Assembly: GCA_020633205.1 (NCBI GenBank)
Contig: JACKEB010000010.1
Location: 558,001-622,000, forward strand
DNA from: Polyangiaceae bacterium
GTDB lineage: Bacteria > Myxococcota_A > Polyangia > Polyangiales > Polyangiaceae
Length of the DNA stretch: 64,000 nucleotides
Direction: 5' to 3'
The position numbers and the translations under genes were made by a program. Each line of letters opens with the position of its first letter. Position 1 is the first letter of the stretch. The notes beneath the pieces were generated by a model, which saw nothing but the letters and a program-made list of their open reading frames with translations, searched no databases and was not told the origin of the DNA. Positions 50,103 through 59,011 of this stretch are shown piece by piece.

Positions 50103-51731
50103 CTAGTTCCCCGCGGCGCACTCGAGCTTCGTGAAGTACGTCTGCCACGAGCCGCTGCGTCGATCGTCGAACAGCACGCCCACGTCGCCAGCGGCGCCAA
50201 AGCTCGCGATTGGACTGACAGTATCCGAGCCATCGAAGGTGATGCGCTCGCGCGCCGTCAGCTCCTCGAGATCTGCGCTGAGCAGCTTCGAGTAGAGTTC
50301 GTAGTTGCCGTCGTGATCGTCGGCCCACACCAGCAAGAAGCGATCGCCAAGGGGTAGCATCGCGTGGGAGCGAGCGAAGCTAGCGCCGGTCGTCAGCTGA
50401 GTCGCAGGGCGCAGGATGTTGCCATCCTCATCGACGAGGGCACCCCAGATCGCATCGCCAGGGGTGACGTCGCGCTTCTCCCACGCAACAACGAAGCGGT
50501 CTCCAAGCCAAACGATGCTGGGGTCGACGGCGTCGCTATCCAGGGAGATGGGAGAGGTCGACTCCTTCAAATCCGGGGTGATGGTGAGGAATCCGATTTC
50601 CTGACCGAGGCCCTGGTTCATGTTGAACGCGGTGCCGAGCTTGCGCTCACCCTCTGCGACCCGCGGTGACTCCGCGATGATGGAGGGCAACGTGTACTGG
50701 GTGATCTCCGAGATCGGCTTGCCCTCGGCGTCGAGCAGCACGCCCACCAGGACGAACAGCGAGGAGCGCTCCTCCTGCCAAATCACAGCGTACTGGCTCC
50801 CGTTCCAGAGCAGCGACGGGTTCAAGCTGAAGCCTGCGGCCTGGCTGATGCGTATGTCAGCCCCGAGCTTGTTTCCTCCGGGATCGAATCGATTGAAGTA
50901 GATCTCGTAGTCCGAGTCTCGACGGTCCTCCCACACGGTCGCGTAGACGGAGCCGGTCCACACCACAGGACCGGTGAAGTTGTCGTTGTTGACGTTGGTG
51001 ATCGCCGTCTCCGGGAAGCTCGCGAGGGGCGTCCCGTCAGACGCAATGCCCTGGGCGAAGTTCTTCCAGTGGGTCTCTTGACCCGTGTAGGTCGCCACGT
51101 AGTTGGTCTCCGCGTAGACCAAACCGCCAGCCCCCGCCTGGCGCAGGTCGGCCCCGGAGATGCGCACGTCACCGCCCCCCGTGGGCACGTAGCGCGCGTT
51201 GTCGTCGACGATGCCGTTGCAGTCGTTGTCGACGCCATCACAGATCTCCTCTCCCCCAGGAAAAGCTAGCGGAGAGGTGTCGTCGCAGTCATCGCCGCAC
51301 GAACCTGGCTCGCCGGCGGCGTAACCTGGACGCGGGCCGTAGAAGCCGTCCTTGTCCTCGTCACGCACCAGGCTCTCGAACACGCACTGACCATCCTCAG
51401 AGTTGCAGGTGTCCTGAGTGCACTCGTCGCCGTCGTCGCACACGACAGGCTCTCCCTCGACACACTTCCCCGCGGAACAAACCATGGTTGTGCACAGATC
51501 GGGCGGAACGCATTCGCTGTCGATGGTGCAGTCTGGCGCATCAGCCGCCGCGTCAACCGTCGCGTCGGCTCCTGCGTCGGTTTCCTCCGCTGGCGGTCCG
51601 TGTAAGCCGGTGCGGGACCCGCACGCGACCTGCACCGCGGCCGCTGCGGCCACGCTGGTGAGAGCAAACAGAGCAGCACGAGAAGTGCGGAGCGGGCGCT
51701 TTGAGAGCCACCCGCGATTTCCTAGAAGCAT
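50103..51731 (-). CDS. Lipoprotein with Cys repeats, MopE motif and WD-like repeats
   Basis: A 542-residue exported protein. The signal ends at VQVAC (lipobox). An acidic Ala/Asp stretch follows, then Cys-rich units (CTIDSECVPPDLCTTMVC, CDDGDECTQDTC) and the CDGVDNDCNGIVDD putative metal-binding motif (about residue 165). The C-terminal 360 residues consist of repeating strands of the type YVATYTG, VVWTGSVYATVWEDRR, SLLWNGSQYAVIWQEE and RFLLVWADDHDGNYEL. That is a beta-propeller pattern of about six blades with W and DD/ED turns. Likely on the cell surface; ligand unknown. It begins inside the 3' end of the next lipoprotein gene (10-nt overlap). Confidence 0.78.
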   Translation of the reverse strand: MLLGNRGWLSKRPLRTSRAALFALTSVAAAAAVQVACGSRTGLHGPPAEETDAGADATVDAAADAPDCTIDSECVPPDLCTTMVCSAGKCVEGEPVVCDDGDECTQDTCNSEDGQCVFESLVRDEDKDGFYGPRPGYAAGEPGSCGDDCDDTSPLAFPGGEEICDGVDNDCNGIVDDNARYVPTGGGDVRISGADLRQAGAGGLVYAETNYVATYTGQETHWKNFAQGIASDGTPLASFPETAITNVNNDNFTGPVVWTGSVYATVWEDRRDSDYEIYFNRFDPGGNKLGADIRISQAAGFSLNPSLLWNGSQYAVIWQEERSSLFVLVGVLLDAEGKPISEITQYTLPSIIAESPRVAEGERKLGTAFNMNQGLGQEIGFLTITPDLKESTSPISLDSDAVDPSIVWLGDRFVVAWEKRDVTPGDAIWGALVDEDGNILRPATQLTTGASFARSHAMLPLGDRFLLVWADDHDGNYELYSKLLSADLEELTARERITFDGSDTVSPIASFGAAGDVGVLFDDRRSGSWQTYFTKLECAAGN

Positions 51732-52336
51732 CCGCCGAATCCTTCAACGTCCACCGGGAGACAGAACAAGCCAGGCGGGCAGCCGTCATCGCCTTGGAGC
51801 TGACACATCTGAACGCACTGGTTGCCCTGGCCCGTGATGACACACACGAAGCCGCCTGCGCAAGCTTCGCCTCCGCACGGATCACCCTGCTGCCCAGTCC
51901 CAGCGGGGATACAGTAGGTGCCGTAGGTCTCCTGTTCGCAAACGGAACCCGGATAGATCACGTACGGGTAGCAGCCCTCACCAGGGCCGCAACCCGTGAC
52001 CGCGGCCCAAGGATCGCACTGCAAGTCGGGTTGGGGCGGAGCCGCATCCGGGCAGCCGGGGTCGACGTAGCCACTGTCGACCTCAGAGCCACCCACTCCC
52101 GCGTTGCCTGCGGTGCCGGCACTCGAGTCCTTGCCAGCGTCCTTCACCGGCGTCGTCCCACCGAAGCCTGCGCTCCCCGCCTGAGCGTCGGAACCAGAGC
52201 CGCTGCTGCCACCGCTACCAGCATCGCTGAGGTCGGCGACAGCGCTTCCGCCACACGCGGAAACCAAGGCAATCGCTGCCCCTACCATCGCGGCGCGTGA
52301 GCGCCACTCAACGCCAGAACCCCACATGCGCCACAT
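51722..52336 (-). CDS. Cys-rich lipoprotein
   Basis: A 204-residue protein with the signal MWRMWGSGVEWRSRAAMVGA ending at VSAC. A Gly/Ser/Ala/Asp linker spans about residues 35-95, then a C-terminal domain of some 100 residues holds twelve or more Cys, with units such as CDPWAAVTGCGPGEGCYPY, CIPAGTG, CGGEACAGGFVC and CPPGLFC. It overlaps the 5' end of the propeller lipoprotein gene by 10 nt, so the two are co-transcribed. ATG at 52336 or 52327 are both possible starts. Function unknown. Confidence 0.72.
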   Translation of the reverse strand: MWRMWGSGVEWRSRAAMVGAAIALVSACGGSAVADLSDAGSGGSSGSGSDAQAGSAGFGGTTPVKDAGKDSSAGTAGNAGVGGSEVDSGYVDPGCPDAAPPQPDLQCDPWAAVTGCGPGEGCYPYVIYPGSVCEQETYGTYCIPAGTGQQGDPCGGEACAGGFVCVITGQGNQCVQMCQLQGDDGCPPGLFCLPVDVEGFGGCF

Positions 52337-52436
52337 GCGGGGAGCATAGGCTAAGCCCTAGCTCGATGCGAAGTCGCATTCAGGGCACTTCGCGTGGTGG
52401 CTGGTGCGTTTCTAACGCCGTGGTATACGCCGCGCC

Positions 52437-53135
52437 ATGCGCGACCGCGAGCGAACCGAGAAAACCCGCCGGAATTGGCAGGCCGGGCGCCGAAGCGTGC
52501 AGATATTAACGGTCACGAGCGGCGTCCTGGCGCTGGTTGCTTGCGATCCGATTGGCAGCCCGAACTCTTCGACCTCTAGCTCGACGCACGCTCCAGCGCG
52601 TGCAGCTCATCAGGCGCAAGGCGCTTCGGCGCCCGCAAAGTCTGACCACGCGGAGCCGGCCAAAGCCGCTTGTACTGTCCCATTCCCCGAGGCGCCGGCG
52701 CCCAAAGCAGAGCCAGCGGCTGACTGCCCCGAAGCTGCTGGACCGCCATTGGCCTTGCCGCGCGGATTCGTGTCCTTCCCCGAAGCCAACGGCAAACCTC
52801 GGGTCGCCGTCGAGGTTGCTTCGAACGACACCAGCCGCCAACGGGGCCTGATGTTTCGCACGAGCATGGCCCCTGAAGAAGGCATGCTCTTCAGCTGGCC
52901 CACCAACGCGCCGCGCTCCTTCTGGATGAAGAATACCTGCCTGCCCCTGGACATGCTGTTCATCGACAGCCAAGGCTTCGTGGTGGGCATCCTCGAGCAG
53001 GTCCCGGTGCTGAATGAGCACCCACGAGCGGTCCCCTGCCCGGCGGCGTTCGTGCTGGAGATGAACGCCGGCTGGAGCCGGGATCACGGGGTGAAGCCCG
53101 GTCAACAGGTAAAAATCGAATACAGCTCCGAGTGA
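52437..53135 (+). CDS. DUF192 lipoprotein
   Basis: A 232-residue protein. The basic N-terminus precedes a lipobox (SGVLALVAC); about 70 residues of Ala/Pro linker follow. The C-terminal domain (about 105-232) is DUF192: VEVASNDTSRQRGLMFRTSM, EGMLFSWPTNAPRSFWMKNTCLPLDMLFID, and a closing AFVLEMNAGWSRDHGVKPGQ. The RGLMFR...FWMKNT core is diagnostic of this small, widespread, usually secreted family of unknown function. Divergent from the preceding lipoprotein pair and followed by the cyclophilin lipoprotein on the same strand. Confidence 0.85.
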   Translation: MRDRERTEKTRRNWQAGRRSVQILTVTSGVLALVACDPIGSPNSSTSSSTHAPARAAHQAQGASAPAKSDHAEPAKAACTVPFPEAPAPKAEPAADCPEAAGPPLALPRGFVSFPEANGKPRVAVEVASNDTSRQRGLMFRTSMAPEEGMLFSWPTNAPRSFWMKNTCLPLDMLFIDSQGFVVGILEQVPVLNEHPRAVPCPAAFVLEMNAGWSRDHGVKPGQQVKIEYSSE

Positions 53136-53206
53136 CCGCTCACGGTCACTCTCAATCTGCGCGTTTCCGCAAGGATTAGCGACACAAAGCTTTCAAGGAC
53201 AACAGC

Positions 53207-54163
53207 ATGCGATCTTTGGTTTTTCGATTGGGGTTAGGCGCACTGGCCGTCAGCCTGGGTACGTCCGTGGTTGGCTGTGACGAGGCCAAGAAGGAACCGG
53301 AAACCAAGCAGCCCACCATCAAGAAGGAGAGCACGCCGGGCACCAACCCAAGCGCTCGTGCGCAGCTCAAGCTGGGCGGCGCCAAGAACCTCAAGGGTTT
53401 GCTCTCGCGCATGAATCGCCCGGGGCAAGCGCCCGGTGGCGCGCGCAAGATCGCCGCAAAACCGGTGGCGACGGTTCCGGTGACTCCCGATGATCCGGCC
53501 AAGGGCAAGTTCGATCTCACGGACGCCGCCAAGGGCCTCAAGGGCGAGGGCTACTTCAAGGCGGCCATCGACACGACCGCTGGCAAGCTCGAGTGCGAGC
53601 TCTGGCACGACAAGGCGCCGATCACGGTCGCCAACTTCGTCGGCTTGGCTCGCGGCCTCCGTCCGTGGAAATCGAGCGACGGCAAGTGGGTGAAGAAGCC
53701 CCTCTACGACGGCACGCCGTTTCACCGTGTGATCAAAGGCTTCATGATCCAGGGCGGCGATCCCAATCACAACGGCTCCGGCGGGCCCGGCTACGTGATC
53801 CCTGATGAGATCTGGGAGAACGCCCACCACGACGAGCGCGGCTTGCTTTGCATGGCGAACCGCGGACCCAACACCAACGGCTCCCAGTTTTTCATCATGG
53901 ATGGCGTCGCGGCTCACCTCGATGGCGGCTACACGATCTTCGGCAAGTGCGGCCCCGAAGAGGTGATCGAGAAGATCGCAAACACCAAGGTGGTCGGCGA
54001 CAAGGCCGCCGATCCGGTGAAGATCAAGAGCGTGAAGATCACCCGCGACGCGAAGATGCCGGAGCCCAAGCAAGAGGCGGCCGCCGCGCCATCGGGCAGC
54101 GCGGCAGCTAGCGGCGCTCCCTCCGCGGCCCCCAGCGCCGCTCCCGCCCCAAGCAGCAAGTAG
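53207..54163 (+). CDS. Cyclophilin-type peptidyl-prolyl isomerase lipoprotein
   Basis: A 318-residue exported foldase. The signal ends at VVGC (lipobox), then a Lys/Pro-rich linker. The cyclophilin domain (about 105-265) shows the family hallmarks: IDTTAGKLECELWHDKAP, FVGLARG, PFHRVIKGFMIQGGDP and GPNTNGSQFFI, with the active-site Arg in FHRV and Phe in SQFFI. A Pro/Ala/Ser tail ends the protein. A good ribosome site (AAGGAC) precedes the ATG. It probably catalyses proline isomerisation in the periplasm while anchored to a membrane. A strong hairpin follows the gene. Confidence 0.93.
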   Translation: MRSLVFRLGLGALAVSLGTSVVGCDEAKKEPETKQPTIKKESTPGTNPSARAQLKLGGAKNLKGLLSRMNRPGQAPGGARKIAAKPVATVPVTPDDPAKGKFDLTDAAKGLKGEGYFKAAIDTTAGKLECELWHDKAPITVANFVGLARGLRPWKSSDGKWVKKPLYDGTPFHRVIKGFMIQGGDPNHNGSGGPGYVIPDEIWENAHHDERGLLCMANRGPNTNGSQFFIMDGVAAHLDGGYTIFGKCGPEEVIEKIANTKVVGDKAADPVKIKSVKITRDAKMPEPKQEAAAAPSGSAAASGAPSAAPSAAPAPSSK

Positions 54164-54183
54164 CCCCGGCGCAATCCGCAAAC

Positions 54184-54225
54184 CGAGCCTCGCACCGCCC
54201 AAAACCAAGCGGGCTGCGAGGCTCG
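54184..54225 (+). terminator. Hairpin after the cyclophilin gene
   Basis: A perfect 11-bp stem (CGAGCCTCGCA / TGCGAGGCTCG) with an inner CCGC/GCGG pairing lies about 20 nt past the stop. No T-run follows, but this is the strongest stem-loop in the neighbourhood and probably ends or stabilises the transcript. Confidence 0.6.
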
Positions 54226-54330
54226 TCGGCGACGTGCACTCCGAGAGCGTGGTGCTCGTCGGAATGCGTGCGCGAAATACCTCGAGTCGACTGTAAGCCC
54301 ACGATAACTTGCGCGTTCGGGAGGCTACTG

Positions 54331-55263
54331 ATGCGAGGGATTTGCTTTTGGGAGCCGCAGAGCTCGGCGTTTGCCAGGCTGTACGCGGTATTGCTCTTGG
54401 TCTTGCTGCTGTTCGGCGTCGGCTGCGGTGGCGCGTCGTACGCCAAGGAAGCGTCGATGTCTCCTGGCGAGGCCGACTACGGCGGCGGTCAGCCCCAAGC
54501 CACTCAGACCGCGTCTGCCGGCGGCGACGGCATGGCGGAGATGAGCCTGGACCGCGAGGAGATCGCGTTCAATGACGCACCGGTAGCCCCCGGAGCCGCT
54601 CCGCCAGCCGCACCGCCGGGACCTCAACCGCCCCCGGCTCCGCCGAAGGCGAAGCCTGATACCCCTGGTCAGCCGCCGGTTGAGCCGGCCGGTGGCAAAG
54701 AGCCTTCGGACCAGACCCCGCAGAAGGTCGCCGGCCCGCTGTTGATTTACCGCGCAGAAATCAACATGGGAGTCTTTCAGACTCGTGAAGTGATCGACAA
54801 GACGGAGAAGATGGCGCGAGAAATGGGCGGGTACTTGGTGCGGCGCTCAGACCGCGAGATCGTGATCCGCGTGCCATCGGCCAAGTTCCGCGAAGCGCTG
54901 GGCAAGGTCGGGGGCTTTGGCGACGTGCTGCATCAGAACGTAGAGGTCGAGGACGTCACCGAGAAGTTCTTCGATTTGCAGACACGCCTGAAGAACATGA
55001 AGGCGGTGCGCGATCGCTTCCAGCAGCTCTTGACCAAGGCGAATACCGTCGAGGACTCCCTGAAGATCGAGCGTGAGCTCGAGCGGGTGACCACGCAAAT
55101 CGAGGTGATGGAGGGCCGACTCAAGTTGATGCGAGAGCTGATTGCCTTCTCCACCATCACCTTGCGCCTGGAGCCCCAGAGCTCCGAACACGTCGCCCCC
55201 AAAGTGAACTTGCCCTTCGACTGGCTACGCAAGCTCGGCCTGCCCAGCCTGCTCTCGATGTGA
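54331..55263 (+). CDS. DUF4349 lipoprotein
   Basis: A 310-residue protein. The ATG at 54331 is preceded by GGGAGG, better than the longer frame. The signal ARLYAVLLLVLLLFGVGC is a lipoprotein signal; a 100-residue Pro/Gly/Ala linker follows. The C-terminal region fits DUF4349: LLIYRAEINMGVFQTREVIDKTEKMAREMGGYLVRRSDREIVIRVPSAKF, then a coiled-coil hairpin (VEDVTEKFFDLQTRLKNMKAVRDRF, EDSLKIERELERVTTQIEVMEGRL). In other DUF4349 proteins a C-terminal membrane helix is usual; here the chain ends shortly after the coil. Followed 12 nt later by another lipoprotein. Confidence 0.82.
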   Translation: MRGICFWEPQSSAFARLYAVLLLVLLLFGVGCGGASYAKEASMSPGEADYGGGQPQATQTASAGGDGMAEMSLDREEIAFNDAPVAPGAAPPAAPPGPQPPPAPPKAKPDTPGQPPVEPAGGKEPSDQTPQKVAGPLLIYRAEINMGVFQTREVIDKTEKMAREMGGYLVRRSDREIVIRVPSAKFREALGKVGGFGDVLHQNVEVEDVTEKFFDLQTRLKNMKAVRDRFQQLLTKANTVEDSLKIERELERVTTQIEVMEGRLKLMRELIAFSTITLRLEPQSSEHVAPKVNLPFDWLRKLGLPSLLSM

Positions 55264-55275
55264 TCGGAGACTCCG

Positions 55276-55746
55276 ATGCGACTCTCATTGCTTTTCGTTT
55301 CCGCGATCTGTCTTTTCACTGCCGCCTGCGGCTCACCTTTCAAGGCGTCTACTCCGCCCGGTTTCGTCGAGGTCGACAACCACGGCTACGACGACCGCTA
55401 CGACTACCGCGCGACCACCGCTGATGGCCTCGTGATCGCCGTGCGCGCCGTAGACAATGAAGACGGCGGCACCCTCGAGTTCTGGACTCGAGCCATCGAG
55501 AACCAGCTCCGCAGCCAAGGCGGCTACGCGCTCCTCGAAACCGTGGATGTCAAAACGCGCGCTGGTGTAGCCGGCAAACAGATGCGCTTCGGCCTCGATC
55601 AAGAGACCACGCCCCACCTGTACTACGTGAGCATCTTCGTCACGGACGACACCGTGTTCGTCCACGAAGCCGGCGGCAGCAAAGAGCTCATGACGAAGAA
55701 CATGGCTCAGGTCACTGCCAGCATCGACAACTTGGAGCTGAAGTAG
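55276..55746 (+). CDS. Small lipoprotein
   Basis: A 156-residue protein whose signal LSLLFVSAICLFTAAC gives a lipobox Cys. The mature part reads as one alpha/beta domain: GFVEVDNHGYDDRYDYRATTADGLVIAVRAVDN, a helix (FWTRAIENQLRSQGGYALLE), then strands (KQMRFGLDQETTPHLYYVSIFVTDDTVFVHEAGG) and a final helix. The pattern resembles proteins that assess a perturbed input, but I do not recognise the family. It begins 12 nt after the DUF4349 gene and is surely co-transcribed, so the two may act together at the envelope. Confidence 0.7.
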   Translation: MRLSLLFVSAICLFTAACGSPFKASTPPGFVEVDNHGYDDRYDYRATTADGLVIAVRAVDNEDGGTLEFWTRAIENQLRSQGGYALLETVDVKTRAGVAGKQMRFGLDQETTPHLYYVSIFVTDDTVFVHEAGGSKELMTKNMAQVTASIDNLELK

Positions 55747-55819
55747 CCGGTACTTGGAGAGCATCTTGGCGCTACATTTTGGGCGATGTCGTTCACCCGG
55801 TCGCTGGAGTTGCTCGCGG

Positions 55820-56230
55820 TCAGTCCGACACACCGAGATGCAGCAGGACGCGACCCTTGGGAGACGCGAGGATGAAGTCGTCCCATGACGCTTCGTACCA
55901 AGGCTTCAGCCACTCCCCAGGGGGAGCGCTGATCTCAAGTCGTCTGACCTTCGTTGCACTCGCAAACAGGGCACTAAGCACCTCGGATGCTTCCGCGGTC
56001 TCACCAAACCACAGCCCAAGTGCCGCCTCGACTTCACTCCAGGTAGCGTCCGAGACACTCACTTGCCAGTTGGTGCCCGCGGTGTAGCGCGCGAGCGCGT
56101 CCTCAACCGTTCCCTCAGCAGGCAGCGCGAAGAGTTCAAACACATAGCCCTCGTCCGCTTGGGTGCGGGCGGCCGCAGCGGCCTGGAGCCACGCGTTGAT
56201 GCGCTTCAATTCGGCTAGGTCGACCACCAC
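55820..56230 (-). CDS. Hypothetical soluble protein
   Basis: A 136-residue acidic protein with a GTG start and no signal or membrane segment. Features: LAELKRINAWLQAAAAARTQ helix, VFELFALPAEGTVEDALARYTAG, WSEVEAALGLWFG, and a Trp-rich end (GEWLKPWYEASWDDFILASPKG). No family recognised. It starts 28 nt after the stop of the membrane glycosyltransferase-like gene on the same strand, so the two may form a transcription unit. Confidence 0.55.
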   Translation of the reverse strand: MVVDLAELKRINAWLQAAAAARTQADEGYVFELFALPAEGTVEDALARYTAGTNWQVSVSDATWSEVEAALGLWFGETAEASEVLSALFASATKVRRLEISAPPGEWLKPWYEASWDDFILASPKGRVLLHLGVSD

Positions 56231-56258
56231 TCACACCGCCCCGAACCCGAACCCGCCC

Positions 56259-57656
56259 TCAATCCCGCTGATAAAACTCGCCGGGATTCGTCACATAGTA
56301 CCCGCGTGCCTGGGGCCGATCGAAGCTCCACGCCCCGAAGCCGTTGACCGCGATTGCCCACACACATGCCGCACGGAAAATCCAGCCAAACTGGCGCCCG
56401 CCGAGCGCCAGGAGCATGAACAGGAAGATCGCGTAGTCGTTGCTGAAGCGCTGTCCGAACTGCTGCCAGCCAGTGTTCTGATAGAACAGTGTCCACACGG
56501 AAACGATAGCCACGGTCGCCCACAAGGCGCGGTACAGCCAGCGCTGGGCGTTGCCTCGCGCCGGCCATAGCAGCCAGAGGTACATCGGCGTGGTGAACCA
56601 CAGCGCGAGTCCATGGGCGTTGATCTGAAACGGCGCGCCGGCACCCTTGTTCCAGTAGGGCAAGCCGCTGAGCATCACGCCCAGGTTGCGACCCAGGTAG
56701 TGATAGTGAAACAGGCCCCAGGTCTCCATGCGCCCCGCCCAGCGCACCTTGAGGTAACGGTAGCCTACCTCGCCTACGCTGCCGAAGCGCGCGTAGTTAT
56801 GCCAGAGGTAGAAGGCGACGCACAGCGCCGCGGGGGCCGCAAACGTGAGGTAGAGCCGCAGAAGGCGCGGCTTGTCCAGGCGCTGCCACCAAACCTTCAA
56901 GCGTTGCCCCGCGGATTCATCCACGGCTGCCGGCGGGCGCACGGACTCCTGGGTGCGCGCCATATCACCCTCTCCCCCACCCGCTCGGCCCTCGCTGCAC
57001 ACCCGAAGTGCCTCGAGGGCAAACAGCACTGCTGCAAAGGCTAACGGCGCCCGGGTGAGAAAACCGAAGCCGAGCATCAGGCCGGCGAGCAGCGGGCGCT
57101 CGGCGTCGAGGGCGAACAGCACGTACAGCGCACACAGACCCGCGCCCACGACATGCGCCGCGAACCACACGGTGCCTTGCTCGGCGCTGAAGAAGTACAC
57201 GCTGCCAAAGGCAAACAGCAGCGCGAGCGCAACGTTCTCGATCACGTTGCGCTTCGAGTGCTCGCGACGCCTCAGCTTCTCGAGCACCAAGAACAACGCG
57301 GCGGGCGCGATGCCAGCAAGCCAGAGGAAGGCTTGGCCATCTCGCACGCCTTCCGCGCCGCCCGCGAGCCACACCCAAGGCAACAAGAGCAGCGCAGGGA
57401 ACGGCGGAAACGCGATGAACCAGCGGCCGTTGAACTCCGCGAAGTCGTTCATCTGGGCGTACGCCGGCGGCGGGCCACCGAGGTCGAGGCGCCCATGGAT
57501 CCAGCTGTCCGCGAGCAACGCGAAGTGGTTGAACGGCGTGTGCGCGTGGAGGCGTTCGGGCTGCGCGAGCAGGAAGAACACCAGGGTGCACAGCACGTAG
57601 ACCGCGAGCGCGAGCGCCACCCGCCGCTTCCGATCGTCCCGCTGTAGCCAACCCAT
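56259..57656 (-). CDS. Multipass membrane protein, GT-C glycosyltransferase-like
   Basis: A 465-residue protein with about ten membrane helices, start at the ATG at 57656 (the longer frame adds an Arg-rich stretch). The first extracytoplasmic loop contains PFNHFALLADSWIHGRLDL with conserved Asp, and a second acidic loop MNDFAEFNGRWFIAFPPFP. This layout (acidic residues in loop 1, later aromatic membrane helices, small C-terminal domain) fits the GT-C fold of lipid-linked sugar transferases such as the GT39/PMT group. The donor and acceptor cannot be inferred. A cytosolic loop near residue 225 is Arg/Glu-rich. Confidence 0.6.
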   Translation of the reverse strand: MGWLQRDDRKRRVALALAVYVLCTLVFFLLAQPERLHAHTPFNHFALLADSWIHGRLDLGGPPPAYAQMNDFAEFNGRWFIAFPPFPALLLLPWVWLAGGAEGVRDGQAFLWLAGIAPAALFLVLEKLRRREHSKRNVIENVALALLFAFGSVYFFSAEQGTVWFAAHVVGAGLCALYVLFALDAERPLLAGLMLGFGFLTRAPLAFAAVLFALEALRVCSEGRAGGGEGDMARTQESVRPPAAVDESAGQRLKVWWQRLDKPRLLRLYLTFAAPAALCVAFYLWHNYARFGSVGEVGYRYLKVRWAGRMETWGLFHYHYLGRNLGVMLSGLPYWNKGAGAPFQINAHGLALWFTTPMYLWLLWPARGNAQRWLYRALWATVAIVSVWTLFYQNTGWQQFGQRFSNDYAIFLFMLLALGGRQFGWIFRAACVWAIAVNGFGAWSFDRPQARGYYVTNPGEFYQRD

Positions 57657-57819
57657 TTGCAGAGACGCTAGTGGCACGCCTGGCGCCGAAGCCAGCCTTT
57701 TTGCAGCGTTCGAGAGGCCACGCGACGAAACTCGCGCTGGCAGTAGGACACGACACCGACCGCCGAGCTTGCCAGCAGCGTTTCCCCGGCTAAGCTTCGC
57801 GCCCCTTTTCCCGCGCACC

Positions 57820-58467
57820 ATGGCCAAGCAACCCGAACCCCAGTTCAGCGTCCCGCTCGCGGACCTCGAAGACGACGAACGTCAGCTCGAGGTGCCGATC
57901 CCGTCTGCGTGGCTCGCCGGCGCGCTGGAGGGTACGGAAGCGCGTGCGCGTGGGGTCGACGGGGAGCTCGACGTCACCGTCAGCAAGCAGGGCCGGGAGG
58001 TGATGGTGCGCGGGCATCTGAAGGCGCCCGTCGAAATGGACTGCGCCCGCTCCCTGGAGCCTTTCGACCTCGACATCGAGACGGATGTCTTCTTGCTGCT
58101 CGCGCCAGCCACTTCGGCGGCCAAGCACAAGCACACCAAGGCCAAGAAGGGCGCCTCGAGTCCCCAAACTTCTGCGGCTCCGCAGCGCGAAGCCCGCAAG
58201 ACGAAGAAACATCGAACAGAAGACGACGAAGACGAACTCCTCAGTGAGGAGGACGCGGCTCGGGACGTCTACAGCGGCGAGGAAATCGTGCTGGATAGCT
58301 TCATCCGGGAGTTCATTCTCCTGGAGCTACCGCTATTTCCCTTGCGCTCGGAAGACACTCCCCCTATAGCCTCGCCCTCTTTGGAGCCGCAAACGGCAGA
58401 TCGCCCGCTCGATCCGCGTCTGGCTCCGCTCGCAGCGTTGAGAGATCGTCTGCGCGATAAGGAGTAA
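57820..58467 (+). CDS. yceD: YceD/DUF177 protein
   Basis: A 215-residue protein upstream of rpmF, the usual position of YceD/DUF177, which has been linked to 23S rRNA biogenesis. The N-terminal half has the family's beta pattern (FSVPLADLEDDERQLEVPI, VDGELDVTVSKQGREVMVRGHL) and the conserved MDCARSLEPFDLDIETDVFLLL strand, with a single Cys in place of the usual pair. A low-complexity, charged insert (KHKHTKAKKG... EDDEDELLSEEDAA) follows, then the family's DSFIREFILLELPLFPL segment. The start is the ATG at 57820; it ends four bases before rpmF. Confidence 0.85.
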   Translation: MAKQPEPQFSVPLADLEDDERQLEVPIPSAWLAGALEGTEARARGVDGELDVTVSKQGREVMVRGHLKAPVEMDCARSLEPFDLDIETDVFLLLAPATSAAKHKHTKAKKGASSPQTSAAPQREARKTKKHRTEDDEDELLSEEDAARDVYSGEEIVLDSFIREFILLELPLFPLRSEDTPPIASPSLEPQTADRPLDPRLAPLAALRDRLRDKE

Positions 58468-58471
58468 GACC

Positions 58472-58660
58472 GTGGCAGTTCCCAAGCGACGACAGAGCAG
58501 CGCCCGACGCGACACGCGCCGTGCAAATCACGACAAAGTAGCTGCGCCCAACATCATCCCCTGCCCGAACTGCTCGGCGCCCATGGTGCCGCATCGGGTT
58601 TGCCCCGCCTGTGGCCACTACAAGGGCCGCGCGGTGGTGAAGTCGACCGACCAGAGCTGA
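58472..58660 (+). CDS. rpmF: Ribosomal protein bL32
   Basis: A 62-residue 50S subunit protein. MAVPKRRQSSARRDTRRANH is the invariant N-terminus, and the zinc ribbon CPNCSAPMVPHRVCPACGHYKG keeps all four cysteines (a C+ form of L32). The start is GTG, with AAGGAG ideally placed in the end of yceD. Followed by a rho-independent terminator, which separates it from the fatty-acid genes. Confidence 0.97.
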   Translation: MAVPKRRQSSARRDTRRANHDKVAAPNIIPCPNCSAPMVPHRVCPACGHYKGRAVVKSTDQS

Positions 58661-58682
58661 GAGCCTCCGCGCTCCGCTGATT

Positions 58683-58722
58683 GCCCGGTGCCCCTCGTTG
58701 GTCACCGGGTTTTCTCGTTTCT
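58683..58722 (+). terminator. Rho-independent terminator after rpmF
   Basis: The stem CCCGGTG / CACCGGG is followed on the plus strand by TTTTCTCGTTTCTT, a T-rich tail. It lies 23 nt past the rpmF stop and closes the yceD-rpmF transcript. Confidence 0.8.
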
Positions 58723-59011
58723 TCACCGCGTCGCCCTCCACGAGTTTGGGGGTGAGGCGCGACGGCTCACTCCGCGGCCCTCCAGCACCACTCCGGCTGA
58801 GCCAGCTCTGACAGCGCCAAGTTTTTCGGCACTCGGTGCAGCGCTCCTAGACGCACGGCATCATTTCCGCACAGACATTCTGGAGCGCTTCACCAGCAAC
58901 CAGGTACGTAGAAAACTACGCACTTTCCCCGCTTAATTTGCTGACGAAGCGGTCGCGGATCTGGTTGAACCAATTCTAGACGCGAAGGCTACGGGATCGT
59001 AAGTGATCAGC
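58723..59011. other. Upstream region of fabH, no plsX
   Basis: In many bacteria plsX sits between rpmF and fabH; here there is no such ORF, only about 290 nt with a small CGTAG-AAAA-CTACG hairpin near 58907-58920. The region must hold the fabH promoter. Confidence 0.55.
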
